A DNA stretch of 27,894 bases, taken from contig JODI01000094.1 in NCBI GenBank assembly GCA_000720805.1, forward strand, positions 1 through 27,894, written 5' to 3'. Position 1 is the stretch's first letter. Every line of letters begins with the position of its first letter. This document shows positions 7,357 to 15,370 of the stretch, piece by piece. The stretch comes from Streptomyces violaceoruber (GTDB taxonomy: Bacteria > Actinomycetota > Actinomycetes > Streptomycetales > Streptomycetaceae). The notes beneath the pieces are model-generated. The model made no database searches, was not told where the DNA came from, and saw only the letters and a list, made by a program, of their open reading frames with translations. The position numbers and the translations under genes were made by a program.

Positions 7357-9693
7357 ATGGTGGAGGACCGCACCGCAACCCAGGTGATCGTGGTCGGCGC
7401 GGGCCCCGTCGGGCTGATGCTCGCCGGGGAGCTGAGGCTGGCCGGCGCGGACGTGGTGGTCCTCGAGAAGCTCACCGCGCCGACCACCGAGTCGAGGGCG
7501 TCCACCCTGCACGCCCGCACCATGGAGATCCTCGACAGCCGCGGCCTGCTGCGGCCGCTGGGCGCCGTGCCGAACGACCCCAGGGGTCACTTCGGGGGCA
7601 TCCCGCTCGACCTCACGCTGCCCGGTCGCCACCCGGGCCAGTGGAAGGTCCCGCAGACCCGGATCGAGGAACTGCTGGGAGAGTGGGCGCGGGACCTGGG
7701 CGCGGACATCCGGCGTGGTCACGAGCTGACCGGCCTGACCGTGACCGCGGACCACGCCGACGCCGCGGTGCGCCTCCCGGACGGAACGACAAAGTCCTAC
7801 CGGGCCGCGTACGTCGTCGGCTGTGACGGCGAGAACAGCGCCGTGCGCCGCCTGGGGGACTTCGGCTTCCCCGGCGCCGACGCCACCCGCGAGCTGCTGC
7901 GCGCCGACGTGGCCGGCATCGACATCCCCGACCGCCGCTTCCAGCGGCTGGCGGGCGGACTCGCCATCGCGGCCCGGCGTCCCGACGGGGTGACCCGGGT
8001 GATGGTGCACGAGTTCGGCGCCCGGCCCCGCGGCACGCGGCCCCGGTTCCAGGACATCGCCGACAGCTGGAAGCGCGTCACCGGCGAGGACATCGGCCAC
8101 GGCACCCCGCTGTGGGTGAACTCCTTCGGTGACGCGTCCCGGCAGGCCGTCCGCTACCGCGACCACCGGCTGTTCCTGGCCGGTGACGCGGCACACCAGA
8201 AGATGCCGATCGGCGGCCAGGCACTCAACCTGGGCCTGCAGGACGCCGTCAACCTCGGCTGGAAGCTGGCCGCGCAGGTGCGGGGGCGGGCCCCCGACGG
8301 CCTGCTCGACAGCTACCACGACGAGCGGCACGCCGTCGGCCGCCGGACCCTGAGCAACATCAGGGCCCAGGCCATGCTGCTCCTCGGCTCCGCCGAGGTC
8401 GACGCGGTCCGGCAGGTCTTCGCCGAGCTGGCCGGCGGAAGCGAGAACGTACGCACTCATCTGGCCGGAATGATCTCCGGCCTCGACATCCGTTACGACG
8501 TGGGGCCCGGCCGGCACCCGCTGCTCGGCCGCCGCCTGCCGCACGGCGACATCACCGTCGACGGATCCACCGTCACCACCGCTTCGCTGCTCCGCACCGG
8601 GCGCGGCGTGCTGCTCCTGCTGCCGGGCGACGAAGCCCGCCGGGAGGCGTTGCGCGCTCTCGCCGCCCCCTACGCGGATCTCGTGGACACGGTGACGGCC
8701 ACCTCCGCATCCGGCCTGTCCGAGGACATCACACCGGACACGGGTGCCCTCCTGGTACGGCCCGACAGCCATGTGGTGTGGGTCGACAGCGAGAACACGG
8801 ATATCACGACAGCCCTGAACCGCTGGTTCGGCCGGCCTCCCCGAGCGCACCGGACTCCGGCCGTGCGCCGCGACCCGGCACCCGTACGGGCACCGGCCTC
8901 AGCAACGGCGAAGAAGAATCGGAGAACACACATGAGCAGGCTCATGGGCAAGACCGCACTCGTCACCGGATCGAGCCGCGGCATGGGACGTGCCACCGCC
9001 CTGCGGCTGGCACAGGAGGGCGCGCTCGTCGCCGTCCACTACAGCGCCAGCCGGGAGGCGGCCGACGAGGTCGTCGCCCTCATCGAGAAGGACGGCGGCC
9101 GGGCCTTCGCCGTCCGCGCCGAATTCGGCGTCGACGGCGACGTCCACGAGCTGTTCCTGGGGCTGGAGAACGGCCTTCGGGAACGCACCGGAAACACGGA
9201 CCTCGACATCCTGGTCAACAACGCCGGAGCCATGGGCGGCGTCAAGCCCGAGGACACCACACCCGAGCAGTTCGACCGGCTCTTCGCCATCAACGCCAAG
9301 GCGCCGTTCTTCCTCATCCAGCGCGCTCTGAAGAACATGCCCGACGGCGGGCGCATCATCAACATCACCTCCGGGCTCACCCGCTTCGCCAACCCGGACG
9401 AGATCGCGTACGCGATGACGAAGGGCGCCGTCGACCAGCTCGCGCTGCACTACGCGAAGCTCCTCGGCCCGCGCAACATCACCATCAACAGCGTGGCGCC
9501 CGGCATCACCCGCAACGACAACCCGGTCTTCGCCATGCCGGAGGTGGTGGAGCAGATGGCGCAGCTGTCCGCCTTCAACCGCGTCGGCGAACCGGAGGAC
9601 GTCGCCGACGTGGTGGCGTTCCTCGCCACCGACGAGGCCCGCTGGATCACCGGCTCCTTCGTCGACGCCACCGGGGGCACCCTGCTCGGCTGA
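7357..9693 (+). CDS. pgaM: PgaM/UrdM-type fused flavin oxygenase and SDR reductase
   Basis: One uninterrupted 778-residue reading frame with two enzymes. Residues 1 to ~490 form an FAD aromatic hydroxylase paralogous to the first gene, with GAGPVG at residues 14-19 and the GD motif at Asp277 (AGDAAHQKMPIGGQALN). Residues 526-778 form a short-chain reductase of the LanV/UrdMred type. A proline/alanine/arginine-rich linker of about 35 residues joins them. In gaudimycin and urdamycin pathways this fusion completes oxygenation and reduces the C-6 ketone of the angucyclinone. The ATG at 7357 is 2 bases after the aromatase stop. A ribosome site and ATG inside the frame at 8921-8934 should also produce the free reductase, as is known for PgaM. 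Landomycin-type clusters encode the two activities separately. Confidence 0.92.
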   Translation: MVEDRTATQVIVVGAGPVGLMLAGELRLAGADVVVLEKLTAPTTESRASTLHARTMEILDSRGLLRPLGAVPNDPRGHFGGIPLDLTLPGRHPGQWKVPQTRIEELLGEWARDLGADIRRGHELTGLTVTADHADAAVRLPDGTTKSYRAAYVVGCDGENSAVRRLGDFGFPGADATRELLRADVAGIDIPDRRFQRLAGGLAIAARRPDGVTRVMVHEFGARPRGTRPRFQDIADSWKRVTGEDIGHGTPLWVNSFGDASRQAVRYRDHRLFLAGDAAHQKMPIGGQALNLGLQDAVNLGWKLAAQVRGRAPDGLLDSYHDERHAVGRRTLSNIRAQAMLLLGSAEVDAVRQVFAELAGGSENVRTHLAGMISGLDIRYDVGPGRHPLLGRRLPHGDITVDGSTVTTASLLRTGRGVLLLLPGDEARREALRALAAPYADLVDTVTATSASGLSEDITPDTGALLVRPDSHVVWVDSENTDITTALNRWFGRPPRAHRTPAVRRDPAPVRAPASATAKKNRRTHMSRLMGKTALVTGSSRGMGRATALRLAQEGALVAVHYSASREAADEVVALIEKDGGRAFAVRAEFGVDGDVHELFLGLENGLRERTGNTDLDILVNNAGAMGGVKPEDTTPEQFDRLFAINAKAPFFLIQRALKNMPDGGRIINITSGLTRFANPDEIAYAMTKGAVDQLALHYAKLLGPRNITINSVAPGITRNDNPVFAMPEVVEQMAQLSAFNRVGEPEDVADVVAFLATDEARWITGSFVDATGGTLLG
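8921..8926 (+). promoter_or_regulatory. Internal ribosome binding site for the free reductase
   Basis: GGAGAA lies 5 bases before an in-frame ATG at 8932, inside the long oxygenase-reductase frame. The encoded sequence changes there from a low-complexity linker to the start of a complete SDR domain, so this is a likely true internal start. Confidence 0.7.
8932..9693 (+). CDS. Angucyclinone 6-ketoreductase, product of internal initiation in the fused gene
   Basis: The same frame as the fused gene, read from the internal ATG, encodes a complete 253-residue short-chain reductase resembling LanV and UrdMred. It has the NADPH motif TGSSRGMG at residues 12-19 and catalytic Asn121, Ser147, Tyr160 and Lys164 (SGLTRFANPDEIAYAMTKG). 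The family reduces the C-6 carbonyl; C-6 stereochemistry differs between LanV and UrdM types and cannot be assigned by eye. This entry is not a separate gene but an expected second product that would assemble with the full-length fusion. A second in-frame ATG four codons later is a less likely start. Confidence 0.6.
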   Translation: MSRLMGKTALVTGSSRGMGRATALRLAQEGALVAVHYSASREAADEVVALIEKDGGRAFAVRAEFGVDGDVHELFLGLENGLRERTGNTDLDILVNNAGAMGGVKPEDTTPEQFDRLFAINAKAPFFLIQRALKNMPDGGRIINITSGLTRFANPDEIAYAMTKGAVDQLALHYAKLLGPRNITINSVAPGITRNDNPVFAMPEVVEQMAQLSAFNRVGEPEDVADVVAFLATDEARWITGSFVDATGGTLLG

Positions 9694-9726
9694 ACCACCC
9701 CCCTCACCACTAGGCAGAACGGGACC

Positions 9727-11139
9727 ATGACACCTTCGACGACCCCCCGGACCACCGTGCCCGCCACGGCCGGCGCGCGGTGGAGCCCCGCCCTGTGGGG
9801 CCTGCTGTTCGTGCTCGCCGGCAACATGCTCATCGATGCCCTCGAGGTGTCCATGGCACTGGTGGCACTGCCCGCGGTGGGCGCCGATCTCGCCCTGCCC
9901 GTGGCGCACGCGCAGTGGATGGTCAGCGGATTCGCCGCCGGCTTCGGCGGGCTGCTGCTGTTCGGCTCCCGCCTGGTCACGCTGCTCGGACGACGTCCCG
10001 TCTACCTGGCCGCCCTGCTGGTCTTCGCCGCCGCGTCCGTGGCGGGTGCCGTCACGGACAGCGAGGCGCTGTTGATCGGGACCCGCCTGGTGAAGGGCGG
10101 GTGCGCCGCGCTCACCGCGCCCACCGGGCTCGCCATCATCATCGCCGTGTTCCCCGAGGGCCCCGCACGCGGGAGGGCGGTGTCGGTCTACTCCTTCTTC
10201 GGCGCCGTCGGCTTCTCCGCCGGGCTGCTGCTGTCGGGGCTGCTCACCGAGGTGAGCTGGCGCTGGGCGTTCGCCTTCCCCGCTCCGGTCGTCCTGCTGC
10301 TCCTCGCCGCGGGGCTGCGCCTGATCCCGCACGACGCGCCGGACAGGGATGCCGCCGGACGGTACGGTGTCCCGGGCGCGCTCGGCCTCACCGGCGCCAC
10401 GCTGATGCTCGTGTACGCGAGCGTCTCCGTGCCCGCCCACGGTTGGCAGCATCCGCGCACGATCGGCGCGTTCGTCCTCGCGGTGCTGCTCGGCGCGGCG
10501 TACGTCCGCAGTGAACTGACCGCCCCGAAGCCCTTGTTGAACCTGGGGCTGCTCACGCAGGGGCCGCTGGTGCGCTCCGCGCTCGGTGCCGCGGCGTTGA
10601 ACGGCTCGTATCTGGGTCTGCTTCTGCTGAGCACCCTGCACCTTCAGCAGCGCGCCGGGTGGGGTCCGCTGGAGACCGGGCTCGCGTTCCTGCCCGCCAG
10701 TGCGCCGCTCGCGCTCACCGCGCTCCACTCCGGCCGCGTCGCGGCCAGGTTCGGGCCGGCCCGGCTGATCGCGGCCGGTGCCGCCGCCGCACCGGCCGGC
10801 TATCTGCTCTACCCGCGCGACACCCCCTCCGAGGTGCGGTACGCCACCGACGTACTGCCCACCATGCTGCTCCTCGGCGCGGCGTTCGTGCTCGCCTTCG
10901 CGGCCCTGCACCTCCAGGCCACCGGTTCGGTGCCCGCACCCCGGCAGGCGGAGGCGAGCGGGCTGTACCAGACCGCCGTACAGCTGGGTGCCGCACTCAT
11001 GGTCGGGCTGACCTCCGCGCTGTACCCCGCGGGCTACGGGGCCGCCCTCGGGCTGGTCACCGCTGTCGGCCTGTGCGGCTTCCTCGTCGCCCTGTACGGC
11101 CTGCTGCCGCGGCGCTCCGCGCGGGGCGCCACCCGCTGA
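9727..11139 (+). CDS. MFS drug exporter, DHA2 (14-TM) type; probable angucycline efflux pump
   Basis: A 470-residue integral membrane protein with about 12-14 hydrophobic segments. The loop after TM2 contains GRRPVY, the usual MFS position for the GxxxDRxGRR-type motif, and TM5 carries a proline/glycine-rich antiporter-like stretch. The family exports drugs in exchange for protons. Its position directly after the M gene matches the J transporters of urd, lan and pga clusters, so self-resistance by efflux of the angucycline is the likely role. A 33-base gap separates it from the reductase, and the ATG follows a weak purine-rich site (GGGACC). It may therefore depend partly on translational readthrough from upstream genes. 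Confidence 0.85.
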   Translation: MTPSTTPRTTVPATAGARWSPALWGLLFVLAGNMLIDALEVSMALVALPAVGADLALPVAHAQWMVSGFAAGFGGLLLFGSRLVTLLGRRPVYLAALLVFAAASVAGAVTDSEALLIGTRLVKGGCAALTAPTGLAIIIAVFPEGPARGRAVSVYSFFGAVGFSAGLLLSGLLTEVSWRWAFAFPAPVVLLLLAAGLRLIPHDAPDRDAAGRYGVPGALGLTGATLMLVYASVSVPAHGWQHPRTIGAFVLAVLLGAAYVRSELTAPKPLLNLGLLTQGPLVRSALGAAALNGSYLGLLLLSTLHLQQRAGWGPLETGLAFLPASAPLALTALHSGRVAARFGPARLIAAGAAAAPAGYLLYPRDTPSEVRYATDVLPTMLLLGAAFVLAFAALHLQATGSVPAPRQAEASGLYQTAVQLGAALMVGLTSALYPAGYGAALGLVTAVGLCGFLVALYGLLPRRSARGATR

Positions 11140-11167
11140 TCCTCGCCCCCAGGACGAAAGGAACACC

Positions 11168-11717
11168 ATGCCGAACGGGGCTGTGCGGCTCGCGGTGCTG
11201 GTCAGCACCGCGCGTGCGGACTTCTTCGGCCCGCTGATCGCGGAGGGGTCCGCCGGCCGGGCCGGACAGCGTGCGGATCTGGCGGTCGACCTGATCCACC
11301 TGGCCGACCGCCGACTGCCCGCCGCCGTCCGGCGCCAGCCGTCGCCGGGGACCGCCGAGGCACGGTCCGGGAGGTCGGTGCGCCCGACGGACGCCTACGT
11401 GGTGGTGACGCCGGAGTACCACCACGGCTCCCCGCCTCACTCCGGCACTTCACCGACCGGCACCGCACACGGTGGTGCGCCACGCCGGGCGGCTTCGTCT
11501 CCTGCGGCGGTCCCCGCGGGGGCCCGCGCACGGTGGACCCATCGCTTCCGGGCTTCGCCGAGTTGCACGCCGCCCCCGGGTGCGACGCGGTCGGCTTCCC
11601 CACGGTCGGTGAGCAGTTCGGCGAGTACGGCGGGCCGACGGACGGGACGGGCCCGGCGGGCACCGCCAGGTACTCCGCGAGGGCCGCGCCACGCACCCGT
11701 GTCAGCCGGACAGCGGC
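11168..11717 (+). pseudogene. Decayed NADPH-dependent FMN reductase, at least two frameshifts
   Basis: The region starts like a flavodoxin-fold NADPH:FMN reductase (VRLAVLVSTARADFFGPLIA, then DAYVVVTPEYHHG). At about 11429-11434 the family sequence jumps to another frame (PASLRHFTDRHRTRWC, then GGFVSCGG and FAELHAAP). It jumps again near 11665 to a third frame (LREGRATHPCQPDSG), which resembles the family C terminus. Each jump fits loss of about one base; restoring a base after GGCT at 11429 would give the family's HHGYPASL. The total of ~550 bases fits the normal ~190 residues. Conserved positions also look eroded (SYGG to SCGG, DW to DR), which argues for a real pseudogene rather than a sequencing slip. 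An intact copy would have fed reduced flavin to an oxygenase. GAAAGGA still precedes the ATG. Confidence 0.75.
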
Positions 11718-11781
11718 TCACCGGCAGGCCCCGTACCTCCGCCACCGCGACCACCACCTACCCAGGGAGAGGGCACACACC

Positions 11782-13347
11782 ATGGCCCCAGCCGAAGCAA
11801 CCCTCAGGTCCCGGACCGACGAACTGACCGCGATCAAGGAATCGGCGCGGAACGGACCCGATCCGGCCGCGACCGAACGACAGCACGCCAAGGGAAAGCT
11901 GACCGCGCACGAACGCATCGCACTGCTCCTGGACAAGGGGTCGTTCAACGAGGTCGAACCTCTGCGGCGGCACCGGGCGAGCGGCTTCGGCCTGGAGCAC
12001 AGGAAACCGTACAGCGATGGCGTCGTCACCGGCTGGGGCACCGTGCACGGCCGTACGGTCTTCGTCTACGCCCACGACTTCCGGATCTTCGGCGGCGCGC
12101 TCGGCGAGGCGCACGCGCAGAAGATCCACAAGATCATGGACCTGGCCGAGGCCGCCGGCGCCCCGGTGGTCAGCCTGAACGACGGTGCGGGCGCCCGTAT
12201 TCAGGAGGGCGTCACCGCCCTGGCCGGATACGGCGGCATCTTCCAGCGCAACACCAGGTCCTCGGGCGTCATCCCGCAGATCTCGGTGATGCTCGGCCCC
12301 TGCGCGGGCGGCGCCGCCTACAGCCCCGCACTCACCGACTTCGTGTTCATGGTCCGTGAGACCTCGCAGATGTTCATCACCGGACCCGATGTCGTCAAGA
12401 CCGTGACCGGTGAGGAGATCACCCAGAACGGTCTCGGCGGCGCCGACGTCCACGCCGGTGTCTCGGGCGTCTCCCACTTCGCGTACGACGACGAGGAGCA
12501 CTGCCTGGAGGACGTGCGCTACCTCCTGTCGCTGCTGCCCGCCAACAACCGCGAGCTGGCACCCGTCGAGCCCTGCGCCGACCCGGCCGACCGGCCGGGC
12601 GACGCCCTGCTCGACATCGTGCCGGCCGGATCGGGACAGGCCTACGACATCCGGAAGGTCATCGAGGAGATCGTCGACGACGGCGAGTACTTCGAGATAC
12701 ACCCGGCCTGGGCGACCAACATCGTCTGCGCCCTGACCCGCTTCGACGGCCATGTCGTCGGCATCGTCGCCAACCAGCCCGCCTCCATGGCGGGCGTGCT
12801 GGACATCGAAGCCTCCGAGAAGGGCGCCCGCTTCGTCCAGTTCTGCGACGCGTTCAACATCCCGCTGGTCACCCTGGTCGACGTACCCGGCTTCCTTCCG
12901 GGCGTGGACCAGGAGCACAACGGCATCATCCGGCGCGGAGCCAAGCTGCTGTACGCCTACTGCAACGCCACCGTGCCACGGATCTCGCTGGTACTGCGCA
13001 AGGCGTACGGCGGCGCCTACATCGTCATGGACTCCCGGTCGATCGGCGCCGACCTGGCGCTGGCCTGGCCCACCAACGAGATCGCGGTCATGGGCGCGGA
13101 GGGCGCGGCCAACGTGGTCTTCCGGCGTGAGATCAACGCCGCCGACGACCCCCAGGCCGTACGCGAGCAGCGGATCGCGGAATACAAGTCCGAGCTCATG
13201 CACCCCTATTACGCGGCCGAACGCGGCCTGATAGACGACGTCATCGACCCGCGCGAGACCCGGGCGGTGCTGATCCGCTCACTCGCCATGCTCCGGGACA
13301 AACACGCCGACCTGCCGACGCGCAAGCACGGCAACCCCCCGCAGTAG
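11782..13347 (+). CDS. Acyl-CoA carboxylase beta subunit (carboxyltransferase)
   Basis: A 521-residue carboxyltransferase of the PccB/AccB family. It transfers the carboxyl group from biotin to an acyl-CoA. It has crotonase-type N and C domains, with oxyanion-hole motifs DGAGARIQEG around residues 134-143 and RKAYGGAYIVM around 407-416. In Streptomyces PccB the residue after GGAY is Asp (D422) and favours propionyl-CoA, whereas Ile at this position is associated with acetyl-CoA acceptance. Here it is Ile414, consistent with making malonyl-CoA for the polyketide. An AGGGAGAGGG site lies upstream of the ATG. The partner alpha (1-171) and epsilon (18814) genes flank the cluster. JadJ-type dedicated carboxylases are known in angucycline clusters. 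Confidence 0.95.
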   Translation: MAPAEATLRSRTDELTAIKESARNGPDPAATERQHAKGKLTAHERIALLLDKGSFNEVEPLRRHRASGFGLEHRKPYSDGVVTGWGTVHGRTVFVYAHDFRIFGGALGEAHAQKIHKIMDLAEAAGAPVVSLNDGAGARIQEGVTALAGYGGIFQRNTRSSGVIPQISVMLGPCAGGAAYSPALTDFVFMVRETSQMFITGPDVVKTVTGEEITQNGLGGADVHAGVSGVSHFAYDDEEHCLEDVRYLLSLLPANNRELAPVEPCADPADRPGDALLDIVPAGSGQAYDIRKVIEEIVDDGEYFEIHPAWATNIVCALTRFDGHVVGIVANQPASMAGVLDIEASEKGARFVQFCDAFNIPLVTLVDVPGFLPGVDQEHNGIIRRGAKLLYAYCNATVPRISLVLRKAYGGAYIVMDSRSIGADLALAWPTNEIAVMGAEGAANVVFRREINAADDPQAVREQRIAEYKSELMHPYYAAERGLIDDVIDPRETRAVLIRSLAMLRDKHADLPTRKHGNPPQ

Positions 13348-13374
13348 ACAACCCGAGAAACGGAAACGACGACC

Positions 13375-14292
13375 ATGACACCCCCGCCCGGCCCACCCGG
13401 CCGGAAGTGCCAGAACGCACTGAACACCTTTCATTCCACCGTGTACTTCAGCCCTGAGCTCGGCGGGGAACTGGCCGGCCGGGGCATCGACGACCCGATG
13501 GACTGGTACCTGGCGGGCCGGGCCGCGGCCCTGGGCAGAGTGGGACCGGGCGTGGTCACCGCCGTGTTCTACAACTTCCGGCACGACACCCTCGCCCGGC
13601 ACCTCCCGGCCCTCTGGGACCGGGTGACCCCGGACGAGGCGCTGGCCGCCCGGCTGCGCGCGGTCGACACTCTCCTGCGCCGGGTGCTGGGGGCGGAGGC
13701 CCTCATGGCACGCCCGATGCGGGACGCGGCCGAGCTGGCGCTGCGCGCCGTCGAGGCGTGCGGCCGTGCCGGGCGACCGCTCTACGCGGCCCACGCCGAC
13801 CAGCCGGTACCCGACGCGCCGCACCTGGCGTTCTGGTACGCGGCCACCATGCTGCGAGAGCACCGTGGGGACAGTCACGTCGCCGCTCTGTGTGCGGCCG
13901 GCCTCGACGGACTCGAGGCGCTGGTCTCGCATTGCGCGAGCGATGCGGGAATGCCGCGCGAGGCCGTCATGACTCAGCGCGGATGGACTCGCCAGGACTG
14001 GTCCGCCGCCGAGGACCGGCTGCGCGAGCGCGGGCTGATGTCCATGGACGGGACGCTGACCCCGCAGGGCGTCCGGCTCCGCCGGGAGCTGGAGGAGGAG
14101 ACCGACCGCGGCGACCGTGATCCGTACCGGCACCTCGGCCCGGCCGGTGTCGCGGAACTCACCCGTCTCACCGAGGAATTCGTCCGGACCGCCGCGGCGG
14201 CCGGCGCGTTTCCCGCGGACCTCGCGCCCTTCTTTCTGCCCACGGCCCGTCGGCAGGACAGCCGGCCGACGGCGGATTTGACACAGACGTGA
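13375..14292 (+). CDS. SCO6745-family protein with winged-helix-like fold, function unknown
   Basis: A 305-residue soluble protein resembling the actinobacterial SCO6745 family. Recognisable parts are FHSTVYFSPE near the N terminus, a WYLAGRAAALGRVGPGVVTAVFYNF segment, and a C-terminal helix-turn-helix-like stretch (QRGWTRQDWSAAEDRLRERGLM followed by TPQGVRLRRELEEETD). Members are often annotated as putative MarR-like or helix-turn-helix proteins, but most have no proven function. It lies 27 bases after the carboxylase beta gene and reads in the same direction, so it is probably co-transcribed. The role could be regulatory or in cofactor handling; the sequence does not decide. The last bases of the frame contain TTGACA (14278-14283), without a partner -10 box. 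Confidence 0.7.
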   Translation: MTPPPGPPGRKCQNALNTFHSTVYFSPELGGELAGRGIDDPMDWYLAGRAAALGRVGPGVVTAVFYNFRHDTLARHLPALWDRVTPDEALAARLRAVDTLLRRVLGAEALMARPMRDAAELALRAVEACGRAGRPLYAAHADQPVPDAPHLAFWYAATMLREHRGDSHVAALCAAGLDGLEALVSHCASDAGMPREAVMTQRGWTRQDWSAAEDRLRERGLMSMDGTLTPQGVRLRRELEEETDRGDRDPYRHLGPAGVAELTRLTEEFVRTAAAAGAFPADLAPFFLPTARRQDSRPTADLTQT

Positions 14293-14433
14293 CAGAGCCG
14301 CAGACACATCTGATACGGGAAACCTTGAATGCGTCCGCGCTACCGAAGAGGCTGGTCGTACATGGTTCCCGGCCGTGCCGCCGGTATGCGAGCGGCCTGT
14401 GGAATTCGCCATGACTGGACATTCCTTCGCTGA

Positions 14434-14466
14434 ATCAACCGGATGAACCGGATGAACCGGATGAAC
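14434..14466 (+). repeat. Tandem 9-bp repeat with three in-frame ATG codons before the methyltransferase
   Basis: ATGAACCGG is repeated exactly at 14443 and 14452, flanked by a one-mismatch copy at 14434 and a partial copy at 14461. The three ATGs are in frame with the methyltransferase because the unit is 9 bp. The repeat may be a replication-slippage product in the leader; if translated it adds a repeated MNR tripeptide. Confidence 0.75.
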
Positions 14467-14505
14467 GCATCAAGGAATGACATCGGAACGGGAAAGGCAT
14501 TGGAT

Positions 14506-15306
14506 ATGGCGGACGGTGCTCCGGCGCAGTCGTACAGCACGGGATCGCTGACCCGGGGAACATTCTCCCCGCTCGACCAGCTCCGGCTGTTCGAGAGGAA
14601 ATACGATCCGGTGACCCGCGCGATCATCGCAGCGCTCCCCGTGGACCGGGCCTGGCGGTGTCTGGAGCTGGGTGCCGGGGCCGGATCGATGTCCTACTGG
14701 CTGGCGGAGCAGGTGCCCGAGGGCGGCGTACTCGCCGCCGACATCGACGTCAGCAGGCTGGACGAGGGTCGCGCCGCCAACCTGACCGTACGCCAGGCCG
14801 ACATCGTCTCCGAGGAGTTCGAGGAGGGCGCCTACGATCTCGTCCTCGCGCGGGCCGTGCTCGAACACCTCAAGGATCCCGATGCGCTGCTGGCCCGTGC
14901 GAAGCGCTGGCTGGCACCCGGCGGCTGGCTGGTCGTGGAGGACTTCTACTACCTGCCCGCCGAGCACGCCGCGACCGCCGTGGGGCGCACCCTCGTCGGT
15001 GGGTACGTGCGGCGCATGCAGGAGCAGGGGGCCGACATGGGGTGGGCGCGGCACCTGCCGGCCGCCCTGTCACGGGCCGGCCTGGAGTCGGTCGGGCTGC
15101 GGCTCACTCCCGCGGGGCCCGGCCAGTCCGTCGCCGACGACGAACTGATCGGCCTACGGCTGAGGCAGGAAGGCCATGCGCTGGTCGAGAGCGGCGCGGT
15201 GACCGCGGACGAACTCGCGGAGTTCATGGACCTGCTCGGACGCCCGGAGGGGCGGGACATGACGACACTCATGGTCTCCGCGTGGGCGCGGCGACCGGCG
15301 GGGTGA
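14506..15306 (+). CDS. SAM-dependent class I methyltransferase
   Basis: A 266-residue methyltransferase with the SAM-binding motif I LELGAGAGS at residues 53-61. An acidic residue follows in the next strand (AADIDVSR), then motif LVLARAVLEHLKDPDALL and WLAPGGWLVVEDF. These features fit a UbiE/MenG-like Rossmann methyltransferase acting on small molecules, presumably an O- or C-methylation of the angucyclinone. I prefer the ATG at 14506 because GGGAAAGG ends 8 bases upstream. In-frame ATGs at 14443, 14452 and 14461 lie in a tandem repeat with poor ribosome sites and would add up to 21 residues. The preceding gap of 213 bases shows no clear promoter. It is the first gene of the accessory tailoring block. 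Confidence 0.85.
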   Translation: MADGAPAQSYSTGSLTRGTFSPLDQLRLFERKYDPVTRAIIAALPVDRAWRCLELGAGAGSMSYWLAEQVPEGGVLAADIDVSRLDEGRAANLTVRQADIVSEEFEEGAYDLVLARAVLEHLKDPDALLARAKRWLAPGGWLVVEDFYYLPAEHAATAVGRTLVGGYVRRMQEQGADMGWARHLPAALSRAGLESVGLRLTPAGPGQSVADDELIGLRLRQEGHALVESGAVTADELAEFMDLLGRPEGRDMTTLMVSAWARRPAG

Positions 15307-15370
15307 GCGGAGCGCCCCCTGCCCGTGAGGCACCACCCGAAGTCACAACCGTTTCCTTGAGGGAGCACTC

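Noticed and set aside
8899..11208. Long minus-strand open frame opposite the reductase and exporter
   Set aside because: It is a shadow of high-G+C coding on the plus strand; the plus strand has clear SDR and MFS families and the minus protein is low-complexity.
14278..14283. TTGACA as a -35 box for the methyltransferase
   Set aside because: No acceptable -10 hexamer lies 16-19 bases downstream.
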